Positions 35,540 to 44,083 of a stretch of 64,000 nt of DNA are shown here, one piece after another. This stretch comes from Bacillus cereus group sp. RP43 (GTDB lineage Bacteria; Bacillota; Bacilli; Bacillales; Bacillaceae_G). Location: positions 4,154,001-4,218,000 of the forward strand of contig NZ_JARVHQ010000001.1 of the NCBI RefSeq assembly GCF_040459645.1. Reading direction: 5' to 3'. Position 1 is the first letter of the stretch; each line of letters begins with the position of its first letter. The translations under genes and the position numbers were made by a program. The notes under the pieces were generated by a model. The model was given only the letters and a program-made list of their open reading frames with translations. It did not search any database and was not told where the DNA came from.

Positions 35540-36091
35540 ATGAGGAAATTATCCATATTACTTATTTTAATTCTAGTATTAGTCAGTGTTACGGCTGCTT
35601 GCACACAAGATAAAAAAGATAGTGCCGTTGAAAATGGTCCAATAGAAGAACCAACCGCAAAAAATGAAAATGAAGAATTAATAAATTTTGAAGAAAAAGA
35701 AGATATAAGCCGCTTGGAACAAGGTGTTTTATTAGTTAGCGAGAGTGCTAAAGGAGGCTATTACTTGACCACCGTTCAAAGTGCACATTTAAATGCTAGC
35801 AACGATTCCGTCGTTGTTAATGTCTCTATAAAAAATGTACGAGGTCAAATGATTGGACTATCAGAATTAAAATATAACTTAAAAGATGAAAAAGACGGAA
35901 AGGCCTATGAGGGAAAGGTGCTTGATCAAAACCCTTCTGATATACAAGTTAAACCAAATGAAACGGTAGAATTGAAAATAGCTTTTGAAGTACCAGGTAC
36001 CGCAGATGAATATATGTTTTATATTGAAAGCTCTTTAGACCCTCTAGAAGCACACTGGAAAATTGATAAGCTGCAATCACAAAAAAACTAA
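35540..36091 (+). CDS. Lipoprotein with a beta-sandwich (DUF4352-like) domain
   Basis: 183 residues. The signal peptide MRKLSILLILILVLVSVTAA is followed by Cys21 as a probable lipobox. An acidic linker (EEPTAKNENEELINFEEKED) leads to a beta-sandwich (about 70-183) with VVVNVSIKNVRG and VKPNETVELKIAFEVPG, like DUF4352/telomeric-repeat-like extracellular domains. AAGGAG lies upstream but at a long spacing (about 13). Function unknown. Confidence 0.75.
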   Translation: MRKLSILLILILVLVSVTAACTQDKKDSAVENGPIEEPTAKNENEELINFEEKEDISRLEQGVLLVSESAKGGYYLTTVQSAHLNASNDSVVVNVSIKNVRGQMIGLSELKYNLKDEKDGKAYEGKVLDQNPSDIQVKPNETVELKIAFEVPGTADEYMFYIESSLDPLEAHWKIDKLQSQKN

Positions 36092-36179
36092 GTCTAAAAT
36101 ACAATTTGATTGAAGAAATCTCTCAAATAAGCAAAAAGTACCGGAAAAATTTGATATAGATACAAATGAATAATATATA

Positions 36180-36210
36180 AAAGTCCCTCCACCTTAAGGC
36201 AGAGGGACTT
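36180..36210. terminator. Bidirectional terminator
   Basis: AAAGTCCCTC pairs with GAGGGACTTT. It lies between the lipoprotein gene and the convergent dihydroxyacetone kinase gene. Confidence 0.8.
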
Positions 36211-36218
36211 TCTAATTA

Positions 36219-37970
36219 CTATTTCAAACTACCCGAAATCTCCGTAAAGATAACCCCAAGTGCATGCGCACCTGCATCTGGATATCCTAAACTTCTTTCG
36301 CCAACTGTACCAGCGCGGCCCATGCGAGCTACGATTTCTTTCGTGTACTCTGCTCCTTTAACCGCTGCTTCTGCTCCTTTTTCGAAGGCATCTTTCATGT
36401 CTTCTTCGTTTGAAGCACTAGCTAACCAAGAGTCTACACATGGAGCAAGTGCATCAACAAGTGTTTTGTCACCAACTACCGCTCCTCTACCGAACGATCT
36501 TTCACCGATAGATTGTATGCCTTGAAGAGCTGATTGCAACATTTCAGCAAATTCTTTCACTGTTAGCTCACGCTTCTCGCCTGCTGCTTTACTAGCTGCG
36601 CGGAATGCACCGCCCCAAATTGGACCAGATGCGCCGCCGCAATGTTCCATAATAATCATAGAACAACCGTCAAGGAATGATCCGATCGTTACATTTTCTT
36701 GATCTACAATAGAATGCCACTCACGTTTTAATTGCTTAAATCCTTTTGCAACACTCATTCCGAAGTCACCGTCACCTGCATGTGTATCTAACTCACAGAA
36801 CGGTACTTCATTTTTAATAATAATGTCGCTCATTTTATCAACGAGATAAATCATGTTGTTTAATGTAATGACATTATTTTTAATAACAGCGTGCTCTTCC
36901 GCTGTTTCTATTTCAAAGGAAACTTCCTTCTCTTCTACATCTTCAAGTACATTCACGTACTCAACACTCTCAACTGGTCCATCTACTTTAAACGCTGGTG
37001 TATCACATTCTTTCGATAGTAATGTTTTTAGCTCATCATCTAATTTCATTACTGTTAAAGACATACCCGCCATATCGATACTCGTCATATAATTGCCGAC
37101 GAATACTCTATTAATTTTAATGTTTCTAGCAGCTAATTCTCTCGTAACTGCGTTATTAAATAAGTAAAGTTCTTGTAGTGGAGTTCCGCCAAAGCCATTG
37201 ACTAGAAGTGCAATTTCCTCGCCGTCTTTTACTCCTAAATCTTTCATTAAATCATTTGTCATACGGTTCGCTAATTCATCTGCTGACATCGTTTTTTCAC
37301 GTTTAATACCTGGTTCACCGTGAATACCTACGCCGTATTCCATTTCATCTTCCGCAAGTGTGAAAGTAGGTGATCCGCTCGCTGGTACTGTACAAGAAGT
37401 TAATGCTAAACCGATTGTGCGCACGTTAGCCGCTGCTTTTTCTGCGATAGCTTTTACTGCACCTAACTCCATACCTGCTTCCGCTGCTGCACCGGCAATT
37501 TTATGAACTAAAATAACGCCCGCAACACCGCGGCGTCCTACTGTGTACAGACTATCTTCTACCGCAATATCATCGTCCACTTTTACATAGTCGACTTCAA
37601 TTCCATCTTCCGTCGCTAAATGCGCACCGTTTTTGAAATTCATAATATCGCCGCTATAATTTTTAATAATTAATAACGTACCTTTTTTACTAGCTGTCTC
37701 TTTAATTGCTTGGTATACCTGAATTTGCGAAGGTGAAGCAAACACATCTCCGCACACTGCGGCATCTAACATTCCTTTTCCGACTAGTCCTGCATGTGCT
37801 GGCTCATGGCCACTACCGCCGCCACTAATTAACGTTACTTTATTTTCGTTCATTTCTTTCTTCTTAATGACTTTATATTTTTTCAAAAGCTCAAGCTCTG
37901 GATGAGCCATAACCATTCCGTTGCACATTTCCATTACTAATGTTTCTGGTTTGTTTATAATCTTTTTCAT
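36219..37970 (-). CDS. Dihydroxyacetone kinase (fused DhaK-DhaL, ATP-dependent)
   Basis: 583 residues, the length of single-chain ATP-dependent enzymes. DhaK domain (1-330): LISGGGSGHEPAHAGLVG and the covalent substrate His in YGVGIHGEPGIK. DhaL domain (about 375-583): ELDTHAGDGDFGMSVAKGF with the Mg-binding aspartates, and GGASGPIWGGAF. It phosphorylates dihydroxyacetone to the glycolytic intermediate. It is divergent from dhaS-dhaQ, and a cre-like site lies between them, so induction by substrate and carbon control are both likely. Confidence 0.95.
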   Translation of the reverse strand: MKKIINKPETLVMEMCNGMVMAHPELELLKKYKVIKKKEMNENKVTLISGGGSGHEPAHAGLVGKGMLDAAVCGDVFASPSQIQVYQAIKETASKKGTLLIIKNYSGDIMNFKNGAHLATEDGIEVDYVKVDDDIAVEDSLYTVGRRGVAGVILVHKIAGAAAEAGMELGAVKAIAEKAAANVRTIGLALTSCTVPASGSPTFTLAEDEMEYGVGIHGEPGIKREKTMSADELANRMTNDLMKDLGVKDGEEIALLVNGFGGTPLQELYLFNNAVTRELAARNIKINRVFVGNYMTSIDMAGMSLTVMKLDDELKTLLSKECDTPAFKVDGPVESVEYVNVLEDVEEKEVSFEIETAEEHAVIKNNVITLNNMIYLVDKMSDIIIKNEVPFCELDTHAGDGDFGMSVAKGFKQLKREWHSIVDQENVTIGSFLDGCSMIIMEHCGGASGPIWGGAFRAASKAAGEKRELTVKEFAEMLQSALQGIQSIGERSFGRGAVVGDKTLVDALAPCVDSWLASASNEEDMKDAFEKGAEAAVKGAEYTKEIVARMGRAGTVGERSLGYPDAGAHALGVIFTEISGSLK

Positions 37971-38042
37971 TGTGATTCTCCCTCAATTCCTTTAATATAT
38001 TGTGATATATTTGAAATCTTCTTCTTACTACTCATAGTAAAA

Positions 38043-38056
38043 TGAAAGCGTTTTAT
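38043..38056. promoter_or_regulatory. cre-like CcpA site between dhaK-dhaL and dhaS
   Basis: TGAAAGCGTTTTAT fits the cre consensus except for one base (A instead of C near the end). A GGACA...TGTCT arrangement at 38061-38083 could be the DhaS operator, since the Lactococcus DhaS site is of the GGACA/TGTCC type. Both are inferred. Confidence 0.4.
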
Positions 38057-38148
38057 AGTAAACGGACAAAATGGACAATCTGTCTAAAGACACCGCTCTC
38101 ATTTTTGAATAGGATTTTTATATTACTAACATTCTAGGGATGATTCAG

Positions 38149-38715
38149 ATGACCTCTTCTATAATTTCTAAAAAGATAATCGCGAATTCATTGAAATATT
38201 TAATGGAAACAGAATCATTTCATAAAATATCAGTGAGCGATATTATGTTACACTGTCAAATGCGTAGGCAAACTTTTTATTATCATTTTAAAGATAAATT
38301 TGAACTATTAAGCTGGATTTATAGAGAAGAAACGAAAGAAAATATTATCGACTTTCTCGACTATGAAACATGGGAAAACATTTTTGATTTATTATTTGAT
38401 TACTTTTATGAAAATCAAAAATTTTACCGAAATGCTTTTAAAGTCATTGAGCAAAACTCGTTTAATCACTATTTATTTGAGCATACGAAAAACTTATATA
38501 TGAAGATTATTGATGAACTATCTGTGAGCTGTGGATTCAGCCTTTCTGATGAGACAAAAAATACGATTGCCTCCTTTTATAGTCACGGCTTCGTTGGAAC
38601 GATAAAAGATTGGATTGAAAGCAAATGCGAAGTAGATCCGTCCATTATGTCTTCTCTCATGAAAAATATGATAAACAATCAATTACTACTTTTACTTGAG
38701 CAATCAGCAAAGTAA
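38149..38715 (+). CDS. dhaS: DhaS, TetR-family activator
   Basis: 188 residues. Helix-turn-helix with ISVSDIMLHCQMRRQTFYYH and FKDKFELLSWI, a TetR fold variant. In Lactococcus lactis DhaS binds DhaQ-dihydroxyacetone and then activates the kinase genes. I start at ATG 38149, 9 bases after AGGG; ATG 38140 abuts that site. The next gene is dhaQ, 19 bases on, and the kinase gene is divergent, which supports the assignment. Confidence 0.88.
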   Translation: MTSSIISKKIIANSLKYLMETESFHKISVSDIMLHCQMRRQTFYYHFKDKFELLSWIYREETKENIIDFLDYETWENIFDLLFDYFYENQKFYRNAFKVIEQNSFNHYLFEHTKNLYMKIIDELSVSCGFSLSDETKNTIASFYSHGFVGTIKDWIESKCEVDPSIMSSLMKNMINNQLLLLLEQSAK

Positions 38716-38734
38716 TCAAAGGGTGGCAAAAGCA

Positions 38735-39733
38735 ATGAAAAAGATTATGAATGATGTAGAAAATATTGTTCAAGATATGCTGCATGGCTTTTATTTTGAA
38801 CATAATGACAAAGTAAATTACGACGAAACACATAACATCATTTATGTAAAAGATATCGGAAAACTGAAGCAAGACGTCGCTATTATAAGCGGCGGTGGTA
38901 GCGGACATGAACCTGCTGATATTGGTTATGTAGGAAAAGGAATGCTTACAGCGGCAGTAAACGGAAATATCTTCACTCCGCCTACAGTGGAACAAATCGT
39001 CACGGCAACTCGCTTAATGCCAAAAGATAAAAGTATTTTATTCATCATTAAAAACTTTAAAGATGACGTAGAGAACTTTTTAGCTGCAGAACAAATCGCA
39101 AAAACAGAAGGAAGACAAATTGACCACATCATCGTAAATGACGACGTTTCAATTGAAGATGATGCTTCTTTTAATAAAAGAAGACGCGGCGTAGCTGGCA
39201 CCGTTTTCGTTCAAAAAATATTAGGCGCGGCCGCTCTTGAAGGTCATTCTTTAAAAGAACTAACAACGCTTGGGCAAGCTGTCATCAAAAACTTACACAC
39301 ATTAGGAGTCGCCCTTTCACCTGCAAATGACCCGGTGAAAGGAAAAGCTTCATTTTCACTAAACGACGATGAAGTATTTTACGGCGTCGGCATCCATGGC
39401 GAAAAAGGTTACCGTAAAGAAGCGCTATCCTCTTCTGAAATATTGGCAATCGAACTTATGAATAAACTAAAAAGCATTTATCGCTGGAGAAAAGGTGACA
39501 ACTTCGCTATCCTCATTAACGGACTCGGCGCTACACCATTAATGGAACAATACATTTTCGCAAACGATATTCGCCGTTTATGCGATTTGGAAGGCTTACA
39601 TGTGAAGTTCGTTAAGGTCGGTACCCTTCTCACTTCTTTAGATATGAAGGGTGTTTCGCTCTCTTTGCTTAAGGTAGAAGATTTGGATTGGGTAAAGTGG
39701 TTGAAGGCGGATGTTGGAGCCGGTAGTTGGTAA
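38735..39733 (+). CDS. dhaQ: DhaQ, DhaK-like co-activator
   Basis: 332 residues and colinear with the DhaK domain only; there is no DhaL part. AIISGGGSGHEPADIGYVG and the substrate His in YGVGIHGEKGYRKE are kept, so it should bind dihydroxyacetone covalently without phosphorylating it. In L. lactis DhaQ is the sensor that activates DhaS. The start at 38735 follows AAGGGTGG by 8 bases. Confidence 0.88.
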   Translation: MKKIMNDVENIVQDMLHGFYFEHNDKVNYDETHNIIYVKDIGKLKQDVAIISGGGSGHEPADIGYVGKGMLTAAVNGNIFTPPTVEQIVTATRLMPKDKSILFIIKNFKDDVENFLAAEQIAKTEGRQIDHIIVNDDVSIEDDASFNKRRRGVAGTVFVQKILGAAALEGHSLKELTTLGQAVIKNLHTLGVALSPANDPVKGKASFSLNDDEVFYGVGIHGEKGYRKEALSSSEILAIELMNKLKSIYRWRKGDNFAILINGLGATPLMEQYIFANDIRRLCDLEGLHVKFVKVGTLLTSLDMKGVSLSLLKVEDLDWVKWLKADVGAGSW

Positions 39734-39963
39734 GATTAAATAAAATTGATCAGAGAATATAGGGGTTTGTACTATCCAATATAAATATCCATCCCCCTTC
39801 TTCTCTCTCATTGGCTTATTCTAGATTAATTATAAATCAGTTAGTAAAATGAATCCTGAAATTTCCAAATATAAATTATGCGATGCATTAAGTAAATAAT
39901 TTATATAAGGTAATATCTTTTTTAAAGATATTACTTTTGCTACAAAATATAGATTTGATTATT

Positions 39964-39990
39964 AAAGACACCACAAATGGTGTCTTTTTG
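39964..39990 (+). terminator. Terminator downstream of dhaQ
   Basis: AAAGACACC, ACAAAT, GGTGTCTTTTTG. It is about 230 bases past dhaQ; the DNA between (39734-39963) shows nothing else recognisable. Confidence 0.65.
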
Positions 39991-40022
39991 CTTATGTAAC
40001 TATATATTTAGCAAAGACTTCA

Positions 40023-40541
40023 TTATTTCAAACTATTTTCAAAAAGTAGTTTTATCTCCTTTATTTGTTCTATGTGACGCTGTTCATGCAAATATATCAG
40101 TTCTATCCATTGATCAAGAAATAACTCTCCCAGAGCAGGATGCTTCACTGATTTTTTCGCTAACATGGATTCATCTTCTATTGTACTAAGAAAAGTCATC
40201 AACTTTTTTCTCGAATCGTTTAACAAATCAATCATTTGTTGAACTTCAAATGGTTCCAAGCTTGGTTCAAGAATTTCTGGAGCTGTAAATTTTTTCGTTC
40301 TATCTAACAATATAGAGTGAATTTCTTGACGCTCTTTTTGGGTACTATCAATCTCTTTTAATCCAAATGAAATAACTTTTATAGCTGCCTCATCTAATAA
40401 AACTAAGTGATGACAAACTTGTGCTATACTCCATTTGTTCATATCTGGCTTACTATCGAATTGAGCATCACTTAATAAAGTAATCTCCTTTAGTAGGTTA
40501 TTTCTCGTTTCATAAAACTTGTCATTCACAAATTTATCCAT
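40023..40541 (-). CDS. DinB-family protein
   Basis: 172 residues, a four-helix bundle with a His triad: WSIAQVCHHLVLLDEAAIK and LIYLHEQRHIEQIKEI. DinB/YfiT proteins bind a divalent metal, and many are thiol transferases. A site is visible before ATG 40541 (GGGGGG). A second DinB-type gene is at 63387. Substrate unknown. Confidence 0.88.
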   Translation of the reverse strand: MDKFVNDKFYETRNNLLKEITLLSDAQFDSKPDMNKWSIAQVCHHLVLLDEAAIKVISFGLKEIDSTQKERQEIHSILLDRTKKFTAPEILEPSLEPFEVQQMIDLLNDSRKKLMTFLSTIEDESMLAKKSVKHPALGELFLDQWIELIYLHEQRHIEQIKEIKLLFENSLK

Positions 40542-40849
40542 AAGATTTCTCCCCCCGCCTGAAAGTACATACTTATATTCCTATTCTGTATATATTCTCT
40601 ACGACAAAAAATTTCCCCTTCACCATTCTACGTTAAGGAGTAGTACCAACTACCCTGTCATCACCCCTATTTATCAGTTCAACAAGTTATATCTGAGAAT
40701 GAAAGTAAGACTAGACCTATTTTTGCACCAGAACCTCTTATCTTAAATAACTGTAGACAGATCAAATTTTCCTTATGGAGAACAATGAATTTCTGCATTT
40801 TATAGTGCAGTACCCTATAAAGAAAAGACACTCTCATGAGTGCCTTCCC
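40542..40849. other. Intergenic region with an IS6-type end
   Basis: Apart from the IS6-like end TTTTTGCACCAGAACC at 40719-40735 and a weak hairpin at 40826-40847 (end of the yjcZ gene), I see nothing. Confidence 0.45.
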
Positions 40850-40969
40850 TTAGCAGCCGAATCCGCTGCAACTAGCTCCAACTATTATTAATAAAATAAA
40901 GAGCACAACAAGTAATGCGAATCCGCCACCAAAGCCACAGCCTCCACCACAACTACCGCCATATCCCAT
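40850..40969 (-). CDS. yjcZ: YjcZ-family tiny membrane sporulation protein
   Basis: 39 residues: [20 protein letters not shown], then a hydrophobic helix [14 protein letters not shown] and a Cys-rich end CSGFGC. GGAGG lies before the ATG. A CATAAAGTA box (complement of 41032-41040) and a GGACCTG box upstream match those of the other copies, fitting late mother-cell (sigma-K) expression. Members of this family are found in spores; their task is not known. Confidence 0.8.
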   Translation of the reverse strand: MGYGGSCGGGCGFGGGFALLVVLFILLIIVGASCSGFGC

Positions 40970-41108
40970 ATTAATCCCTCCTTTTTTAGGAGAAAACGCG
41001 AGGTCACACATGCATTCCACTTGGTTCACTTTACTTTATGTTTTTAGGGATTAATTGAGCAGGTCCTTTAAGAAAAAAAGACCGCCTACTATGGGCGATC
41101 AATTTTTA

Positions 41109-41318
41109 CTAAGTATTTTTTAATGTCTGTTTTAACGTTTCACCTGTTTGTTCAAGCCATTCTAGAGGAGTCAGTTTTAAAGCAGGAAAATAAATGTCAG
41201 TATAATATTCAATGAATTCTTCTTTTTTTCCGTGGATGGTTTCCGTGGCTGGATCACTGTTTAAAAATGTAGTTATGTACTTTATAGTATTTTCTATACA
41301 AACTTTGTGGGCTCCAAT
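41109..41318 (-). pseudogene. 3' remnant of an unrecognised gene
   Basis: Minus strand, open for about 70 codons and ending YFPALKLTPLEWLEQTGETL then KQTLKNT before a TAG. It has no start codon in a suitable place. The helical end could come from a TetR-type regulator; this is a guess. It abuts an ABC transporter fragment. Confidence 0.3.
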
Positions 41319-41435
41319 CTTTATGGAAGGGATTTAGAGAGGGCATCTAGAAAACTAAACTTATTCCCGAAAAAAGGCAGTATTTTCGCCCTGCTCGGCT
41401 CCAATGGGGTGGGCAAGACAACTGTTGTAGAATAA
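41319..41435 (+). pseudogene. ABC transporter ATPase fragment
   Basis: 38 codons read LYGRDLERASRKLNLF and KGSIFALLGSNGVGKTT, the N-terminal part of an ABC ATPase through Walker A (GSNGVGKT), then stop. No upstream start and no rest of the domain. A relic of an older gene next to the foreign hydrolase. Confidence 0.6.
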
Positions 41436-41533
41436 ACATCTGATGAACACATGGCTCTATGCTAAGTGCAGGACATATCTCGATTCTGATAACCTAGAAA
41501 AGGAAGCGCGTCAGATTTTGATTGCCAGTATTC

Positions 41534-41608
41534 ATTCTCTTTTGTTATTCATGCATCGAATCCACCTTTTTGACAAAGGGCTTTCAAGCATGAATAACAA
41601 AAGAGAAT
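41534..41608. repeat. Perfect 21-bp inverted repeat
   Basis: Arms at 41534-41554 and 41588-41608, each of the form ATTCTCTTTTGTTATTCATGC, separated by 33 bases. It lies 43 bases upstream of the GC-rich hydrolase gene. It may be a mobile-element scar or a regulatory hairpin. Confidence 0.6.
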
Positions 41609-41651
41609 TTGTAGTTTTAAAACAATAGGGCTGGGAAAAAAGGAGAGATTC

Positions 41652-42884
41652 ATGATGGGACAAAGTAACAAAGGCTTCTCCGAAACAGGGCTGCACAAAA
41701 TGCGTAACGTGCTAGCACAACATGTCGATTCTGGGAAGATTCCTGGGGTCGTTGCCTTAGTCAGCCGGAACGGTGAGACGCACGTCGAAGCGCTCGGCAC
41801 GATGCGCCATGATGGTGGTGCGCCGATGCGCCGGGACACGATCTTTCGGATGGCCTCGACGTCCAAGCCGCTTGCGATTGCGGCGGCAATGATCCTGCTC
41901 GACGAGTGCAAGCTGCGGCTGGATGACCTGGTAGACACATGGCTACCGGAACTCGCTGACCGGCGGGTGCTGAAGCGGCTCGACGGCCCGCTGGACGATA
42001 CCGTTCCAGCACGGCGGCCGATTACCGTACGGGACCTGCTGACTTCCACGTTCGGGCTCGGCATGGATATTACGTCGCTAGGCACTCCGATCATGAACGC
42101 GATCTTCGAGAAGGGGCTCACGCCCGATCTACCGGTGCCGATGCCCGAGCCGGATGAGTGGATGCGCCGCCTTGGCGAGCTTCCGCTGATGTACCAGCCC
42201 GGAGAGCGCTGGCAATACCATATCAGCAACGATTTACTTGGCGTGCTCATTGCCAGGGTCACGGGCCAGTCATTTGAGACGTTCCTGCGCGAACGCATCT
42301 TCGACCCCCTAGGCATGAAGGACACCGGTTTCCACGTGCCCGCCAACAAGATCGACCGGTTTCCCACCCTCTACGCCCCCGACCCGCAGACTGGAGAGTT
42401 CATCGTGTGGGACGAGGCCAAGGGGGGACGCTGGAGCCAGCCCCCGGCGTTCCAGGGCGGCGGCGGTGGGCTGGTCTCCACCGTCGACGATTACAACGCT
42501 TATTTACGGATGCTGCTGAATCACGGGATGCACGAAAGCGAACGGATCCTGTCCCGGCCCGCCGTCCAGCTGATGACCACCAACCGCCTCACGCCCGAGC
42601 AGCAAGCAGCTCGAAACGCCATGGCCAAGGGCAACGTCCATGTGTCATTCGGCCAAGGGCAGCACGGCGGATGGGGCTTCGGGATGGCAGTTCGCACCTA
42701 CCGTGGCGACTACGCGCCCATCGGCCAGTTCGGCTGGGACGGTGGAAGCGGCACCACGACCTACGCCGACCCGCACAACCAGCTCACCGGAATCCTGCTT
42801 ACCCAGGTCGGGCTGTCAGTCCCGAATTCGGCACGGCTGATCCACGACTTCTGGACTACGGTCTACCAGGCAATCGAAGACTGA
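41652..42884 (+). CDS. Beta-lactamase-family serine hydrolase, GC-rich and foreign
   Basis: 410 residues. Class C/EstB-like fold: nucleophile motif S-T-S-K (FRMASTSKPLAIAA), catalytic Tyr in WQYHISNDLLG, and a GGGGGLVSTVDDYNAYLRML block. It lacks a signal peptide. Such proteins are esterases or peptidases more often than true beta-lactamases. Codons are strongly GC-rich (CTG, GCC, CGG, GGC), unlike all neighbours, so the gene came from a high-GC host. AGGAGA precedes the ATG. It is flanked by gene fragments, a 21-bp inverted repeat and transposon ends. Confidence 0.88.
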   Translation: MMGQSNKGFSETGLHKMRNVLAQHVDSGKIPGVVALVSRNGETHVEALGTMRHDGGAPMRRDTIFRMASTSKPLAIAAAMILLDECKLRLDDLVDTWLPELADRRVLKRLDGPLDDTVPARRPITVRDLLTSTFGLGMDITSLGTPIMNAIFEKGLTPDLPVPMPEPDEWMRRLGELPLMYQPGERWQYHISNDLLGVLIARVTGQSFETFLRERIFDPLGMKDTGFHVPANKIDRFPTLYAPDPQTGEFIVWDEAKGGRWSQPPAFQGGGGGLVSTVDDYNAYLRMLLNHGMHESERILSRPAVQLMTTNRLTPEQQAARNAMAKGNVHVSFGQGQHGGWGFGMAVRTYRGDYAPIGQFGWDGGSGTTTYADPHNQLTGILLTQVGLSVPNSARLIHDFWTTVYQAIED

Positions 42885-42939
42885 CACCGATCCTGCGGTT
42901 CGTCGTTCGTTTAAAAAAAGGCCAGTGAATTTGAAATGC

Positions 42940-42974
42940 ACCCCAATTATTAGACACTGTCTAACAATTGGGGT
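42940..42974. repeat. 17-bp inverted repeat, possible abutted IS3-type ends
   Basis: ACCCCAATTATTAGACA, one base, TGTCTAACAATTGGGGT: one mismatch in 17 bp. The sequence has the look of two IS3-family (IS150-like) ends joined head to head. It could also end transcription of the hydrolase gene, but no T-run follows. Confidence 0.45.
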
Positions 42975-43014
42975 CACTTCAACAAGATCAACTTTTTTAA
43001 TGGGTTAAAACTTC

Positions 43015-43051
43015 CTAAGCGTTGTAAATCCGCATAAACCTGACGCTACCC
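43015..43051 (-). repeat. Tn3-family end (Tn1546-like), left
   Basis: Minus strand: GGGTAGCGTCAGG, then ATGCGGATTTACAACGCTTAG. It matches the known Tn1546 end in most positions. Its outer end abuts the IS231-type cassette at 43052. Confidence 0.65.
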
Positions 43052-43978
43052 CATGCCCATCAACTTAAGAAATTTTAATACCCCCAAGTACCAAAAATCT
43101 GTTTCTTTAAAATAAAGTTTTATCAATCATGTGCTAACAACCTTGAAAAAAATGAATATTTTGGAGTATATGTTGTTGAGTATTAGCACCCTTTACCTGA
43201 GTAAAGAGAATGTTATTCATGTATGTAATTTATAACTTCTCGAATGTAACTTTCTAAAGGCTGTTTAGTATCTACAACTAAACACTTATATTCAGGAGGT
43301 TTTTTACTATTCTTGATGGTATATTGAAAAGATTCTTCAGACTGTATCTCTTTAATTTGGCTTAGCATTCTATCACGGTTTTTTAATCTGAAATTTATTT
43401 CATTACTATCATCTAGGTAACATTCAATATATTTATATTTAACATTATATTTTTTTGATAAATCTGTTCCTTTTTCAACCATTTCTTCATACAAGCAAGG
43501 ACTATCAAATATTACAGCCTGTCCCTCAGATAAGTGAAATTCAATTAAAGACCAATCAATATTGTATGAAATCTTACCAGCAAGCTTTACATCAATTGGA
43601 GCTTCCTCAATAGAAAGTAATAAAGCGGTTTTTACAATATCGTGGTCAATAATAACTGCTCCTGTTCTCTTAGCGATTTTTCGAGCAAGTGTTGACTTAC
43701 CAGAGCCAGGGAAACCTGACATTTGAACAAAAAACATATAAAACACCCTCTCATGTATTCTCTTTTAACTATCCTTCATCCGTCAGTTTAACTGAGTGAA
43801 AATTCCAAATTTTTATTATAGGATTTTAACCAAACCTTATTACAAACAATCAATTTTTATTATACATTAACAAACTTTATTCATAAGAAAACGTCATCCT
43901 TCCTAATTTAACTTGTTTAGAAAGAATAACGTTTTTTTGTACTTGGGGGTATTAAAGTTTCTTAAGTTGATGGAGATG
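43052..43978. mobile_element. IS231-ended mobile insertion cassette (MIC231-like) with a kinase-like gene
   Basis: Left end CATGCCCATCAACTTAAGAA and right end (minus strand) CATCTCCATCAACTTAAGAA; both continue with TTTAATACCCCCAAGTAC. There is no transposase inside, only one gene (43213-43737) and the IS231-type leader hairpin near 43907-43938. Such cassettes move with transposase from an IS231 elsewhere; an intact one is at 55140. The flanking 11-mers are TGACGCTACCC and GGGTAGCGTCA, reverse complements rather than direct repeats. Confidence 0.75.
43213..43737 (-). CDS. Small P-loop kinase-like protein (cassette passenger)
   Basis: 174 residues. Walker A GFPGSGKST near residue 8-16, then VIIDHDIVKTALL, VIFDSPCLYEEMVEKG and an arginine/asparagine lid RLKNRDRMLS. 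This is the AAA_33 layout seen in gluconate kinase-, chloramphenicol phosphotransferase- and zeta toxin-like proteins. ATG 43737 has GAGAGG at 9 bases. It is the only gene in an IS231-ended cassette. Substrate unknown; a resistance or stress role is possible. Confidence 0.8.
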   Translation of the reverse strand: MFFVQMSGFPGSGKSTLARKIAKRTGAVIIDHDIVKTALLLSIEEAPIDVKLAGKISYNIDWSLIEFHLSEGQAVIFDSPCLYEEMVEKGTDLSKKYNVKYKYIECYLDDSNEINFRLKNRDRMLSQIKEIQSEESFQYTIKNSKKPPEYKCLVVDTKQPLESYIREVINYIHE

Positions 43979-44015
43979 GGGTAGCGTCAGGAAAATGCGG
44001 ATTTACAACGATAAG
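43979..44015 (+). repeat. Tn3-family end (Tn1546-like), right
   Basis: GGGTAGCGTCAGGAAAATGC, then GGATTTACAACGATAAG. It faces away from the cassette in mirror image of the end at 43015. No Tn3-type transposase gene is in the window. Confidence 0.65.
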
Positions 44016-44028
44016 GGAATTCCAAATT

Positions 44029-44076
44029 AAAAAGCCCAACTTCTCTGCAAATCAAAATAGAGAAATTGAGCTTTTT
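44029..44076 (-). terminator. Terminator of the DJ-1-family gene
   Basis: Minus strand: AAAAAGCTCAATTTCTCT pairs with AGAGAAGTTGGGCTTTTT, with two mismatched bases. Confidence 0.8.
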
Positions 44077-44083
44077 AGTTATT

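Noticed and set aside
41652..42884. True beta-lactamase resistance gene
   Set aside because: The protein lacks a signal peptide and has the Tyr context WQYHISNDLLG of esterase-like relatives, so a drug-resistance role is not supported.
42407..42928. 173-codon frame inside the GC-rich hydrolase gene, and others on the opposite strand at 41549-42367
   Set aside because: High GC leaves few stop codons in all frames. The catalytic motifs are in the frame 41652-42884.
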